NCBI RefSeq assembly: GCF_021462225.1
Contig: NC_061817.1
Span: 7,413,327 to 7,477,326 of the forward strand
Length of the DNA stretch: 64,000 nt
Source of the DNA: Girardinichthys multiradiatus
Taxonomy: Eukaryota > Chordata > Actinopteri > Cyprinodontiformes > Goodeidae
Reading direction: 5' to 3'
Numbering within the stretch: position 1 is the stretch's first letter; every line of letters starts with the position of its first letter. The notes below the pieces were generated by a model. That model was given only the letters and a program-made list of their open reading frames with translations, searched no databases and had not been told where the DNA came from. The position numbers and the translations under genes were made by a program. Of the stretch, positions 37,601 through 49,939 are shown one piece after another.

Positions 37601-39449
37601 AAGAAAATTTACTACTAAAATCCTGCTCCACAAACGTACTGATGTAGAGCAGGGCAACTCTGTGGGATGTGAGAGGTTTTTGAAACAAATCAATAATGAA
37701 CAAACTGAGGACAGGAAATGAAAGCAAGAGCTTGAACATGTGGTTGAACAAGAATTACTGGAGGGAAATGGCAATGATAAAACAGAAAGAGACAGTGGCA
37801 TGGAACAAGCATCCCATGAGAGTTATTTACATGAAAGCCCAGTTTACTATGAAACCATAGAGGCCCATTCTCCCAAAATGCATCTCAGTGGAAAAATGGT
37901 CTGCTCTCTTGTAAACCAATAGAGAAGTGCTCGGGATAGCCCTGCAGTTACCAACTTGCATTTGCTGTGCTGTAAACTTGTTCAAATGGATTCTTAAAAT
38001 ACTGATGGAAATAGGAGGAGCAGTTGTGAAAGGTAGGTCGCTCTCAGAACTCAACTGTTATTGGTATTATCACATAGTGGATGCAATTCAGGATGACAGC
38101 AGCTCTGCAATAAAGCGGTAGGCCAAATAAAATCACAAAGCAGGGTCACCAACCTTCTGTAAGATATACAGTAGCTACAGACCTCCAAACTTTATGAGGG
38201 CTTCAGATTAGCTCAAGAACAGTGTGTATGCAGCTTTACAGAGTATGTTCACATGGCTGAGCAACTTCATCCAAGCCTCACATCATAAAGTCCAATGCAA
38301 AGTGTTGGATGCAGTGGTGTTAAACACTGGATTGTAGAGTGGTAGGAATCATGCTTCCCTGTCTGGCAATCCAGTGCATGAGTCTTTGGCATGAGTCTTT
38401 TTAGCAGGAGAACAACCTTTGTCTTACTGAATTGTGTCAAGTGTAAATTGTGGTTCAGAGGTTTATCTGGTGTTGGGCTGTTAATCAGGAGTTGGGCCTT
38501 GCCCCTTAGTTACAGTTAAAGGAACCTGCTAATATTTCAGTTTACCAAAACATTTTGGACAAATTAATATTCCCAAGTTAGTGGAAACAGTATGGGGTAT
38601 CCCCTTCCTGTTCCAAGATGACCACCAGGTCACAAAGTATGGTCCATAAAGACATGAATGAGTGAGCTGGGAGTGGAAGAACTTGACTGCCTTGCACAAA
38701 GTCCTGACCACAGAGCACCTTTAGGAAGAATTACAGCAGAGACTTTGAGTCAGACCTTTGCATCCAACATCAATTTGCAAGTCTGATCTCATAAATTTGC
38801 TTCTAGAAATTTGAACCAAATAAGAACATTGCAGATCCAAATAGATGCTATGCAATGAACAGTTTTGCTTTATTATTAAACATAAATGTTTAATGATTTG
38901 GCTGACTTGTGGTAGTCTCGTGTCCCTCTCCCATCTCTTAGCTGCTCCCCTACCTGTTGTCAGTGAAACTGCTGATCTCTCTCTCTCTCTCTTTTGGGTG
39001 GAGCTTGCCTATCGTCAATCTACCGACCTGTTCGTCATTCCCTCATCAGCCACCAGCAGCACAAGGGACGAGCAAGAACACCGCTTTTTTCTGCTAATGG
39101 TTGCAGAAATAAAAGAAGATTCGAATTTTTTTTGTGTGTTTTCCAGTAGGGACTAGTTAGTCATGAAAAAGAAAACTCCCCTCAATCTCCTCAAATGCCT
39201 TCTTCCAGTTTATTTTCTTTTCGTTCTGTCTTATTCACTTAGTTTGTTTTCTTCTCTGTGATTTCCTTGTAATCTTTAGAAAATTCCTCTTAGGAATTTG
39301 TTTGCGATTCGACGAATATTTTGGTCACTAGTCTTTATTTTTTCCATTAAAAGGTTTGATTGAAAACACTTTTTAAATGAGCATAGTAGACCTTTTGTTA
39401 CAAATGCTATGGCAAATAGTTTTACACACATTTTGTTTACATAAAGTAG
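34674..39449. other. Largely featureless intergenic DNA
   Basis: No host exon, RNA gene or intact repeat was recognised. The longest open frame here that I examined (35151-35534, 127 codons) has no family motif and could be chance. Short GGAT/ATCC-type runs occur near 36742-36770 and 36857-36887 and a CT run near 38979-38990. Confidence 0.35.
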
Positions 39450-39556
39450 AGAAAATCCATCCATCTATTTTCTATACCCGCTTCTTCCATATCTTGTCGT
39501 GGGGCCTAACTCCAGCAGGCGAGAGTCGGGGTACACCCTGGACAGGTCACCAGTTG
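39450..39556 (-). mobile_element. Fragment of a SINE/LINE tail module
   Basis: CCATCCATCTATTTTCTATA, then CCCGCTTCTTCC and GGGGTACACCCTGGACAGGT, is the reverse complement of the 3' module common to many fish retroposons, related to the one that ends the 29.2-kb SINE (compare CTGCCCAGGGTGGACACTGC there). Boundaries are approximate. Confidence 0.55.
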
Positions 39557-40694
39557 TAGACTTTCTATTATTAGATAACTAAGAATGAGCTTTTATGGCT
39601 AAGAAATTATTAAAATACCATTCAATTTCTATTTGTGCAGACAACTTCCTTTTTATTTTATTTTTGCATCTGGCATAACTGTCTCTCAGACACAGACTTT
39701 TGTATTCTGGTAGTTCAATTAGAAACAGATTACAAACAGTTGATGACGAATTTCTTGCAAATAACAGGAGGGAACTATTCATTTGTTCTGAAATAGATTT
39801 CTGGGGTGTACACATGTTCTGTTTAGTAATGCTTCTTTCAGTTCAGTGCAGTTTTGTGCTTTTTTGTGCAACGTTTGTTGAGATCAGCAGTAACAGAGTT
39901 TAGAGGTTTGGAATGATATTCACAAAGGCTGCAGTTCAGTCTATACTAATGAACTAATACTATCAAAGTAAAAAACACAGTAAAATAAGTCAATGAATAA
40001 CATATTTTTTTTGCTATATTGAGAGATTACCCTTGTTTCCTTAACTAACAAGCCAAGAGACATAAAGCTGAGTGTGTTTTTGTCTTTAAGTGTATCAGTG
40101 CAGCAGGCAGCATCCCACTGTTGATAAAATCTATATTTCAAGAGCTGCAGAGCTTCTGTAGAGTTCTGCCTGCTGCTTTGAAGACCAAGAGAGTGGGTGG
40201 GGGTGGGGTAAAAAAGGGCTGGGGTGGGGGTGTTGGAGAGTGAAAGAGCCGATGTTCGAAATAGAGGCCAAGGACTCCAGGGAGAGAGATGGACTGCTGA
40301 AAAGTGTAATGAACAGAGTAGGAAAGGAACAACAGGAGAAAACTGAACCAACCACCATAGTCAACAAAAGCAGGCAATAATGGTAAAGAAATAATGCCAA
40401 ATTCCATGCTGATAAAATAACACCCTACTCAATAGCTGGTCTTGGTGCTGTTCAGCCAATGAATTATTTAAACCTTATCTGTTTTCTCTTCGCTGACATT
40501 GTCAAATATCTTCTTGACAGTTTTGACAAAAAGCCCTCCTCCACTAACTTTGAACTGCATTACCTCACAATGTTGAACACTACCTTCTATCTACTCGCAT
40601 CTCATTCATACTGGTGTAAACAAACCAGTATAGGATGTAAGGGCAGCGCCTGTGAGTGGGCAGCAAAGCCTCGGTGACCCGTCACGGATGGGTT
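39557..40694. other. No recognisable gene
   Basis: Contains a pyrimidine/purine-asymmetric stretch (about 40190-40330) that yields overlapping 89-136 codon minus-strand frames with only low-complexity composition. No family motif was seen. Confidence 0.35.
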
Positions 40695-40758
40695 GTACTG
40701 GAATTCTAATTTCCCCTCGGGGATCAATAAAGTATCTTTGAATTGAATTGAATTGAAT
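40695..40758 (+). mobile_element. LINE 3' tail
   Basis: CCCCTCGGGGATCAATAAAG followed by TATCTTTGAATTGAATTG is the 3' terminus of a Rex1/CR1-like fish LINE family. A near-identical 40-bp tail is at 60541-60580. How far the element extends upstream (perhaps to about 40450) is unclear. Confidence 0.6.
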
Positions 40759-40759
40759 A

Positions 40760-42868
40760 GCAATTTGCACTCTTTTGGCTTTTAATCAGATGGAAGGAAT
40801 CTAAAAGAGATACAAAAAAACTAAACACCCCAAAACCCCCCCCCCGAAGAACTCTATAAAGTGTCTTGGCCTAATTATTGCTACCAGTGACGATCCGGAC
40901 AATCTGGAAACAAGTGCAGGTTCTTGCCGGTCTTTACTGGCAGTCCTGGAATCATAACATGGTTAAACTTACATCTGCATTCTTGTCACATGAGGGTGTT
41001 TTTTCCTGATCTGTTTAGCCTGAAGATAAGAATTTAAGAATAAACAGTGCTATCCTAGTACTTGTTACAACGAATAATGCCTGTGTTAAACATGAATATG
41101 CCTATTAAATCAAAAGCGGAGAACACTCAGGTATATTTATTTAATATCAAAAACTGAAAGCCCAAGCTACTACTTTTACTGGAGATTTACCTGCAGACTG
41201 GTTTATACATTTGTGAGACTTTTCTGGTCAGTCACATGGGAGCAGAACAAAACTTTCTGACAAGAGTTCAGATTATTTTTCTGATTTAGGATTCCTTAGG
41301 GGGGATTTCTATCACAATGACAACAGAGGCACAATCAAACAATTGGGGACGAACAGCCAATAAAAGCATTAACTTCTCAATGGCAAAGAGGCAGAGAGAG
41401 AGTTTCATACAACAGGATCACACAGACAAGGATACCTCTGAACGCTTGTTTGTGTGTCAGATTAAAGCACCTTTTGCATGTGCGTGGGTGCGTGCATGTT
41501 TGTGTGTACATGAAAGTGTGTAGACATGCATTAAGTCATATCAGAGCGAATGCTTATACTCTATAACAGCACAGCCTGGTTGCATAGCAACAAAAGCACC
41601 CATTCTTCCAGCCCCCCTTTGCCTCTTCTTTTGCCTCTCCTCTATGTGAGCATCTGAACTGCAGCGTAACCTGAAAAATATCCATACATCTTCTGCACAA
41701 ACTGGCCTCTGAGTGTGCCACCTTGCTCGCGACGCAATACAGCGCATGCTCATGTTTGTGGTTGTTTGGATTTAGAGTTAAGAAAGCTGTACACAGGAAT
41801 GAAAAGGAGGAAGAAGTTATCCATCGCTGCTGTGTTATGGGTCAGTTAGAGAAAGAAAAAAGTAGAAGGGCAAAAAATAAGTCAAGCTTCATCCCATGTT
41901 TTAATATTTAAAGTCTTAGAATTTTGGTTGCTTTTTCATCTTCCACTGTCTTTCTTCATGCATCTTTTCTTTATTTCCTTCTCTTCTCTCCAATACACAG
42001 AGCCACAGCTAAAGTGGGAATTCTGCATGTCTTGGCAATCACATTACCTCCTTCAACCGCATCATGCTCCCTCCCTTCTTCCCCTGTGGCCTAGTTAGGG
42101 AAATATGCATAACTCCTTCATTTACCACTGCAGATGCATGAGTACACCAGATAATTCCCTGTACCAACAGATGCAGCAGAGCTGAGTTTTATTAGACACT
42201 CAACTGCTGTGATAACCTCCTGATGTTACACTGTTGCTTGTGTCACTGTGTTAGACAACACACGGATTTATTGGTGTATGTCATACAAGTAGCCTGCAGG
42301 CATCATCTCCATAGTGAAAAGTAATCATGACACAATTCAAAACAGCTACATCCCCCCGCTACCTCACCCCTTCTTTCCACCATTTTAACTCCAGATTGGG
42401 CTCATATCTGTGCTGTAATTCTGTGTTCACAGATGTGCCACTGCGTGCATCTGCTCCCACTGTTTAATGTAAGCAGAGACTGCAGATGTGAGACAGCGCC
42501 CCGTGTCGGCGGCTGCCGGGGCAAGCGCCACTTTGTGTGTTTGACAATGTGAGACGATTGGATTTGGATAAATGACTGTAATGTGGTATCTTGCCGTGCA
42601 GCAATGGAAAGAGGTTGTTATGACCCAGTAATTCAAACATTGATAAAAACTTAAATCCTGCCAGAGCAAGGACAAACAAAGTGGGGATGAGGGATGCTAA
42701 TGCTGCCAGGGACATTCCCCTGCATAAAGGCAAGCTCTCAAGCGAAATGCTTTGATAAGAGCTAAGAACGAATGTTCTTCAAATGACTTGACATATGAAC
42801 AATTTGTTATGTTTTATTTCTTCCTGGGAGCTGAACAAGTCCTAAATGGATATTATATTGCTCCAGTA
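40760..42868. other. Intergenic DNA; possible conserved noncoding block at 42420-42760
   Basis: No gene. The part from 42420 to 42760 is free of recognisable repeats and has a moderate-GC, complex composition unlike the neighbouring simple AT-rich DNA, with motifs such as GACATTCCCCTGCATAAAGG and TTTGATAAGAGCTAAG. It could be a regulatory element, but that is only a suspicion from reading. Confidence 0.3.
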
Positions 42869-42869
42869 T

Positions 42870-44790
42870 GTGTTTCTCCGAAACTTTTTTTACATTTTGT
42901 AATGTTCCAACCACAAACTTCAATGTGTTTTATTGGAATTTTATGTGATAAACCAACAAAAATAGGGCAGAATTCTGAAAGTAAAATCTTTACACATGAA
43001 AATGTGGCATGCATAGTTTTTCACCCCCTTGAATAACTTTGTAGAACTACCTTTTGCTGAAATTACAGCTGCAAATCTTTAGGTGTAATGCCTCTTTTCC
43101 ATTCACGGTTCCAGCACCGCACGGCTCCACTCCATTCTATCTCGCTCTGGTCATCACTTAACCTGTAGTGTTTCCATTGACGCACCTGCGCATTTCAGCG
43201 TCTTGTGCTGTGCAAAGCAAAATAAACACTCACCGTTACACATCATGTCCTTTTAAAACAGTGAGGTTGCAGAGTCCAGAACGCCCTGCCGTAAAAAAAA
43301 CTCGTGGGACGATGGCCTATAAATGATTTGGAGCCTTTCGGTATGACCTACTCTGGCCCTTGTGGTTCTTAATAATTTTGCGGTGGCACTTGAGTTTAAT
43401 ATCCATAGCTTGTCAATCTCTTCGCTACCTCGATGAACACTTTCTCATGCCACTGACATATGGCTGACCACGCTCATGACCAATCAGTGAGCAGCACCTT
43501 GTTCGTGTCACATTTCGGCCCTGCTCAGCTCTGATTGGACCTGCTGAAGAGCAAGGCTCAAGAAAGCCCGTACCAGGCTGGAAAAACCAGTAAAGGAAAT
43601 GGTGGCAAAGCAGACTGAGTGGAGTGGCGAGGGACAAAGTGGAGCCCATGGAAAAAGGGGCATATGTCTACCATCTTTGCACATCTAGAGGCTGAGGCTG
43701 TTACTCATTTTTACTTTGCAAAGTAGCTCAAGTTCGGTCATATTGGAGAAAGAGTGTCTGTAAACATCTTTTTTCAAGCCTTTTCATAAATCGCCACTAC
43801 ATAAAAGTTTGTGGAAGTTCAGTCAGTTAATCTGGTGGATCTCTGCAGCTCCTCCAGGTTTACCATGGGCCTCTTGGCTGCTTCTGTGGTTAATGCTCTC
43901 CTTGCCCAGCCTCTCAGTTTAGGTGGTTGGACATGTCTTGGTAGGTCTGCAGCTGTGCCATGCTCTCTCCACTATCAGATGATGAATTGAACAATGTTCT
44001 GTGAGATGTGGGATTTTGTTTTACAACCTAACCCTGCTTTAAACCTCTCTGCAATTTTATAACTGACCTGTTTGCTGTGTTTCTTGGTCTTTATGATGCT
44101 ATTTGTTCACTAATCTCTACAAACCTCTGAGGCCTTCACAGAATAGCTGGATTCATATTGAGAGCTTTACTAATTAGCTGGATAACATCTCCAGACGATT
44201 AGTTGCACTGGTTTTATATATGGGTGTCATAGTGTGTTTTATGTTTTATGCATATGTGTTTCCTTGTTGCTCTACCATCTACCCAATACAGTCTAGTTTA
44301 GTTTTTAGCTGTCATGTGACTGTAGAGCAGAGCTAAAGACATTTGGGAATAAAACTGCATTAAAAATGTGTGCTTGTCAGGTCTTTAACAGTTATTTTTG
44401 CCAAGGATCTGACATTCCAAATGACCACTGAAGGAAGAAGTGATTCAAACTTCCACCTTCATGCTCTTAGCTTTGATCCTGACTTTCATCTTGAATGTCA
44501 CATCTTTAACCTGTTGAAGATTGTGTGTCCTATTCTGGGCATTGGGGATTTGGGAAGCTCAGTCAGATGATCCTTACTATACTGCAAAGAAGAATGGACA
44601 AGAGTTGTACTATCTATGTCTTGCAGCTATAATTTCAGGGAAATGTGACTGCAAATTATTGACTCAGAGGTGCTGGGTATAAATGGATAACATAAAATCC
44701 CAATAAAATACATGGAGGTTTGATGCTGGAATATGTAGAAAATTGAAAAAGGTAAGAATACTTTTTTGAGGCAGGATATGTCTTACTTTC
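42870..44790 (-). mobile_element. Degenerate Tc1-like element interrupted by a MITE
   Basis: The left part (CAACCACAAACTTCAATGTG near 42909 and TTTTATGTGATAAACCAACA) and right part (AAATCCCAATAAAATACATG near 44695) are inverted subterminal sequences of the common fish Tc1 family. Between them the minus strand of the transposase gene can be followed (GATCTCTGCAGCTCCTCCAG near 43839, GCTCTCCTTGCCCAGCCTCT near 43895), without an open frame. A MITE at 43088-43662 splits it. Confidence 0.7.
43088..43662. mobile_element. MITE copy A inserted in the Tc1 relic
   Basis: Imperfect terminal inverted repeats (ATGCCTCTTTTCCAT at the left, ATGGAAAAAGGGGCA at the right) flanked by TA (43086-43087 and 43663-43664). 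Removing it restores continuous Tc1 text (GGTGTA joined to TGTCTACCATCTTTG). The interior at 43463-43529 is the reverse complement, with few mismatches, of 54886-54951 in MITE copy B. No transposase is encoded. TIRs of the TGCCCCTTTTCC type recall Harbinger-like MITEs of fish; superfamily is inferred. Confidence 0.72.
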
Positions 44791-47700
44791 AAAGAGATTG
44801 TTTCAAAATAACAAAATAGAAAATTCTGTGTAAACCAACTGTTTAGCATAAAAATAAAAATCATAACATTTATTTTAAAGAAGTTCACCAATGTTAAAGG
44901 GCTTAAGCACTGATGGAAGAGATTTTACAGGAGAACAAAACAAAATTTCTCCACAAAGGAAACAAAGATCAATAAAGTTTTAAAACACTCTGTTCTTTGT
45001 TTCCAGTTTTATGCTCTAACAGTACAATTCCAAATCAAACACACACGTTGAAATAAAGTACAACCAAATAAAGGTGAATCTATTTAAATCTGATGATGTA
45101 AACTGTCAAAACCTATTTGTCATGTATCCTCAGTTTCAGAATACAAAGTAATAAATGTGAACAACAGAGAAAAACAATTAGGAATCAGGCACAGCAGGGC
45201 AGGGGATGTTTTATGGTCTTACTGTTCTCTCTCCATCCCTGATGTCTTCCCTTTCATCTCAAATTGGTTCTCCTCTGTCTCCCCCAGTTTTTCTCCCAGT
45301 TCATTTCACAATGCGGTCATTTATCAGCTCATCCTGTGTATTGTAAAACAGGATTGCACACTGTATCACATCTAAGATACATGCTTTTTGATTAAGTGTT
45401 AACCTATGTTCAATGTGTGGCTTAGCCATCATCCACTTCATAAAGGGCTTATCAAGGATCTCACACGCTTTGAATCTGCTCCACTTTATGCCCATTTATT
45501 GATAATTTTAACTTACCAGTGTCTCTGATGCTGGTTTGTTGAATAGAAAACTATGGTAAAAAGTATAGGTCTTGGTCTCATTTATGACCCTGGACGTACT
45601 CATAGTAAGATAGCAAAATTGCAGTCCACTGGGAATTAAATTACAACTGAACTGTAGGGAGGAAGTGTTTCTGTGCTGTACTTTACAGAGATAGTCATTC
45701 AAGAACTGCCAACGTGGCATACCTGCAAAGCAACTAAACATATAGAGAGCAGATTTGTTTTGCAATGTTTTATGATCAGATGTATGAAGATATTTTGCTA
45801 TCAACTGTACAAATCCGTAGTGACATATGTTATTTATTAATATTCTTTAATCATTTACACATCTACATCTGGTTGTGGCTCATGGTGGGCTGATTAATTG
45901 TTTGATAGTTTCAGGTTGTCAGTTTAATTCCAGCTTCCTCACCATGTCATGTTCCTTGAACCCCAAGTTGCCTCAATCTGCAAATCTCTATGTATGCGAA
46001 AATATGATTTGTGGTGTGTTATTTGTATTGTCATGTTTTTATTCAATAGGCTGGTGTTGTGTATTCCTTTAAAATCCCTGTTACACCAAAAACATGCGTA
46101 CCACTCTTACACAATTAATGCAACCATGACTTATAATTATGGCAGCAGACCCATTGTTTCTGCTGCAGCTTTAGAACTTAATATCCTTTGGACTCGCAAT
46201 GTTGTGTTTGAATAGGGAATAAAGGTGGAGAGAAATATGGAAATAAGTGTCGTGCACACGATTTCATTAGTGATGACTCTGTGTTGGGTTACCCAAATAT
46301 ATAGGAGCCAGATATTTCGCCTTCTCAGATGGGTATGAAAATCCTGTCCATTGAAGGGATGTGTTTAATGTCTGCTTGCTGAAGACAACTGGACGGAACT
46401 CTGGGATGCCTCTTCTGCCAAGAGAGTCAGGTATAATTTGTTTAATTTGTTAATTGTTGGCTTCACGCTGTACACAATTTGAACCACTAAGATGAAAGAT
46501 AACAGTTTTTTTTTTTTTTTTACTTTGGCTTTTAGTTCTTTTTGTTCATTTTATAATTTTTTGGAAATAACATCCAGCTAATTGCATTGTCCCTTCTTGG
46601 TTGCAAAATTGCACACTCATTCTTATCTCACAAGCATTAACCTCTTTTGCATAAACTCACAATGGTCGGCATTATATAGATGCAGATGCAGATTTAAATG
46701 TATATTCTGCCATGCGGAGCTTATGTTTAAAGACCCAGTTTTCAAGGTTGATCCCTGGGAAAGGTTTTATTTTGATCAATGCTCCTTGTACATTTTGCTG
46801 CTTTCTAAGTATGTACTTACAGAACCAAGTGATCACTCATAAAACCCTGCCTGACTCCAGACTGGAAATGGGATCCATGTAAAAATTAACACTGAATAAA
46901 AGGACCAATTTCACAAATTTTAAAACTAAACACTCAATCAAGCATGAAAGGAATAGCGGGCTCATAAATACACCTGTGATAATTGATAAGTAGAAGCAGT
47001 TGAACTGTAAAGTAAGAGGAAGGGAAAACAGGTGCATTAATCAGCAAACAAGATACAGGAGCTGCACCTGGAAAAGAGCAAGAATAGAAATAGAGAATAA
47101 GAAAAACATAAGAAAAACTGAAGCGAAAATCCTAGATTCTGGGTTACATTCATATTATGTTTTTTTATTCAGTTGATCATAAAAAAAAATCCTTAGTATA
47201 TAATGTATATTATTGTTTAAGTGGGTTGTGCTACCAAAGCCTTGGTACAGATCGAACAGGCACTCCACAGGAGGATAGGATGAACTCTTTAATTCTTCCA
47301 TTTTGACAATGCAACTACTAACTTTAATGTTTAACCAGCATTTAAGTTTACTAATTAAAACATCTATGGTAGTGATGAATCATAACAACACTGTTGAGGA
47401 CTCAGATATGATTGAGTGAAAGATCCTGCCTAAAAAATCAAATCCTCATGCCTGGGCTTTGGAAAAAACAGGAAGGTGCATCAATGGCAAACAGAATATA
47501 TTTTGTTTTTGCTTTCTATCACTATAAAGTCAGATTTTAAGACCCAAATTTGCTCAAAATATAAATATTTGGGCTATTTGTTCTTTGCACAAATTCTTCC
47601 TTGAGCTCAAAGATTTAATATGCAAAGGAAATTAATGAGAGAAATTTACTCTGTCATTTCGGTATACCTGCCAGGCATGGAGTCGTGTTTCTATCCGTTT

Positions 47701-48960
47701 GCAACTGATACTGGCTAACAGAGTGCATACTCGGGAGCAGAATTAAATAATTTCACATGCAAATGTAAAATGCCTTGGAAACACATTTTTTTGGATGTAA
47801 TGTTCTTTGCACCAGCTGGTCGTTTCGCAGCCTTGGCACAGTTGCCTGGTAGTGGCGACTGACTCACAATGACACGCACAATTCATTTAGTCTATGAGCT
47901 ATGCTAGGGTTGTAATTTGTAGGCTTATATCAATCGGAAGCAGAAAAAAGTATATATTTTTTGCTAACAGGGTACTGTTTATTGAAACTTTGAAACATTA
48001 AAAGGTTGTTTGGCAGAAGCAAAAACTAAAACAAAATGTAACTGTTGCTGTTACTTACCCAAGCATAAAACTGTTAGATATTCTGCTGACAGATACTGTA
48101 AAACATTAACATTGTGATGCTTCCTATTGTTGCCCTGCCCTTGCAAGATGGTCATCAGGATTATAGCTGGAGACAAAGATATTTATGTTGCACAATAAAT
48201 CTCATTCAAACAAATGTGTTTCTAATGCATTTTAGCAGGTTGAAATTTACTGCTGACTAATGACGCTTATGTAAGTAAAGGCAGGGTTATGTAATCAATG
48301 TCAGGGAGAACAGGAAGAACATAAAGCAGATTTCCTGGGCTCCTTTGTTTGATCCTAATCTGGCTCATGACAGTTAATGTAGAGGATTAATGTTATAATG
48401 ACAGATCAACCACTAGAATGCAGAGATATTAAAACAATGTGAAAGCTGTGTAGAATTAGGTTGCTCTGCAGTTCCAAGAACTCAGCTGAGAAACAGGCGC
48501 TGTTAGTGAATATAGTTTATATTTACACATAGTTCGTTTTTTATTGTCTATGCTGGTTATGACCTTGAATGGCTAAACTGTACGCTGTACCTTGTCTGAA
48601 ACAAAGGGTTACAACACATACATTAAAAGGTGTAGGGTAATACAAATTTTTATTTTGTTTTAGTTAAAGTTGATATGTGGTGTTGGATGACGTTTTTTGT
48701 AAAATTACTGTATGTCAACTTGTGCATCTTAAAAGTTAATTATTTTCAGTAGCTGAAAACATGTAAAATATTTCTGTTAATTTTGATGATTATGGCTTAT
48801 AGTGAGTGACAACTCAAAATCCACTTCTAAATAAATTTAGAATATTACATAAAACCATGCAAGAGCAAATAGGTTTTGAATTATTTTACTTTATGAGCAT
48901 GGTTAAATTTAGTGTTATGGTTATTTTTTTCATTTAAATAATCATAAAGAAGACTGCCTA
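44791..48960. other. Intergenic DNA; possible regulatory block at 47560-47880 and a worn SINE-like scrap
   Basis: No host exon was recognised. Near 45880-45960 the text GGTTGTCAGTTTAATTCCAG resembles a worn tRNA-like B-box region of an old SINE. The block 47560-47880 is non-repetitive and contains a perfect POU octamer ATGCAAAT (47757-47764) with AT-rich homeodomain-like words; it may be a conserved element. A T-run occurs at about 46506-46521. Confidence 0.3.
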
Positions 48961-48962
48961 AC

Positions 48963-49745
48963 TTGACAGTTGTCCAGCAGTCAGTCACTGTTGCCCTTCA
49001 CAAGGAGGGTACACCACAAATGGCCACTGTTAAAGAAGCTGAGTGCTCCTACAGTGCCGTATCCAAGCATATTGGTGGAAAATTGCATGGAGGGAAAAGA
49101 TCTGATGGAAAAAGGTGCACAATCAACAATGATTGTGCACTGCATCATTGTGCAGTGCCCGTTCACAAGTTCACTCCTGAACCAAAGGCAGCATCAGGAG
49201 TATCTTTTGGACTAAAACAAAAAGGACTGGACTGTTGCTTAGTGGTCCATAGTCCTTGTTTTGGATCAAAGTAAATTTTGCATTTCATTTAGAAATCAGA
49301 GTCTAAAGGAATAGTGAAGTCTAGTGTGAAGTTTTCACCATCTGTGATCATGTGGGGAGCCATATCATTTGCTAGTGTTGGTCCACTGTGTTTCATCAAG
49401 TCTAAAGTCAGTGCAGCCATCTACTAGGACATTATACTGCACTTCATGCTTCTCTCTGCAGACAAGTTTCACGGAGATGCTGATTTCATTATCCAGCAGG
49501 ACCTGGCTCCTACCCGCACCATCAAAAGTACCAGTATTTGCTTTAATGACAATTGTTTTGCTATACTGGCTGGCAAACTCATTTGACTTAAACTCCATAT
49601 AAAATTGATGGATTATTGTGAGGAGAAGATGAGAGGCTAGAGACCTAACAATGCAGACAAGCAGAAAGCCAGCTTTAAGCAGTTTTGGCTTCCTGAACAC
49701 CTCAGGAGCGCCACTGGCTGATTGTCTCAATGTAATTTAATCAGT
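48963..49745 (+). mobile_element. Degenerate Tc1-like element of a second family
   Basis: Translated pieces in changing frames follow a Tc1 transposase: QSVTVALHKEGTPQMATVKE, an SYSAVSKHI helix-turn-helix word, SPSVIMWGAISFASVGPLCF, IKSKVSAA, MLLSADKFHGDADFIIQQDL and a C-terminal LPEHLRSATG. Stops and frameshifts are numerous. It is related to, but clearly distinct from, the DD34E element at 49940-51549 just downstream. Ends could not be fixed. Confidence 0.65.
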
Positions 49746-49939
49746 AATTATGCAAAAGGACAGAGTGCATATACAGGATGAGCCATTTATATGGATTTAT
49801 ATGGATATACAGAAATGTGCACCTTCTGGAAACATGTGTCCATGTAATGTAAAGTACAGGGTGGGCCATTTATATGGATACACCTTAATAAAATGGGAAT
49901 GGTTGGTCATGTTAACTTCCTGTTTGTGGCACATTAGTA

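Noticed and set aside
38845..39156. 103-codon plus-strand frame with a pyrimidine tract, considered as a host exon or LTR piece
   Set aside because: No conserved motif, no matching repeat terminus and no second LTR found.
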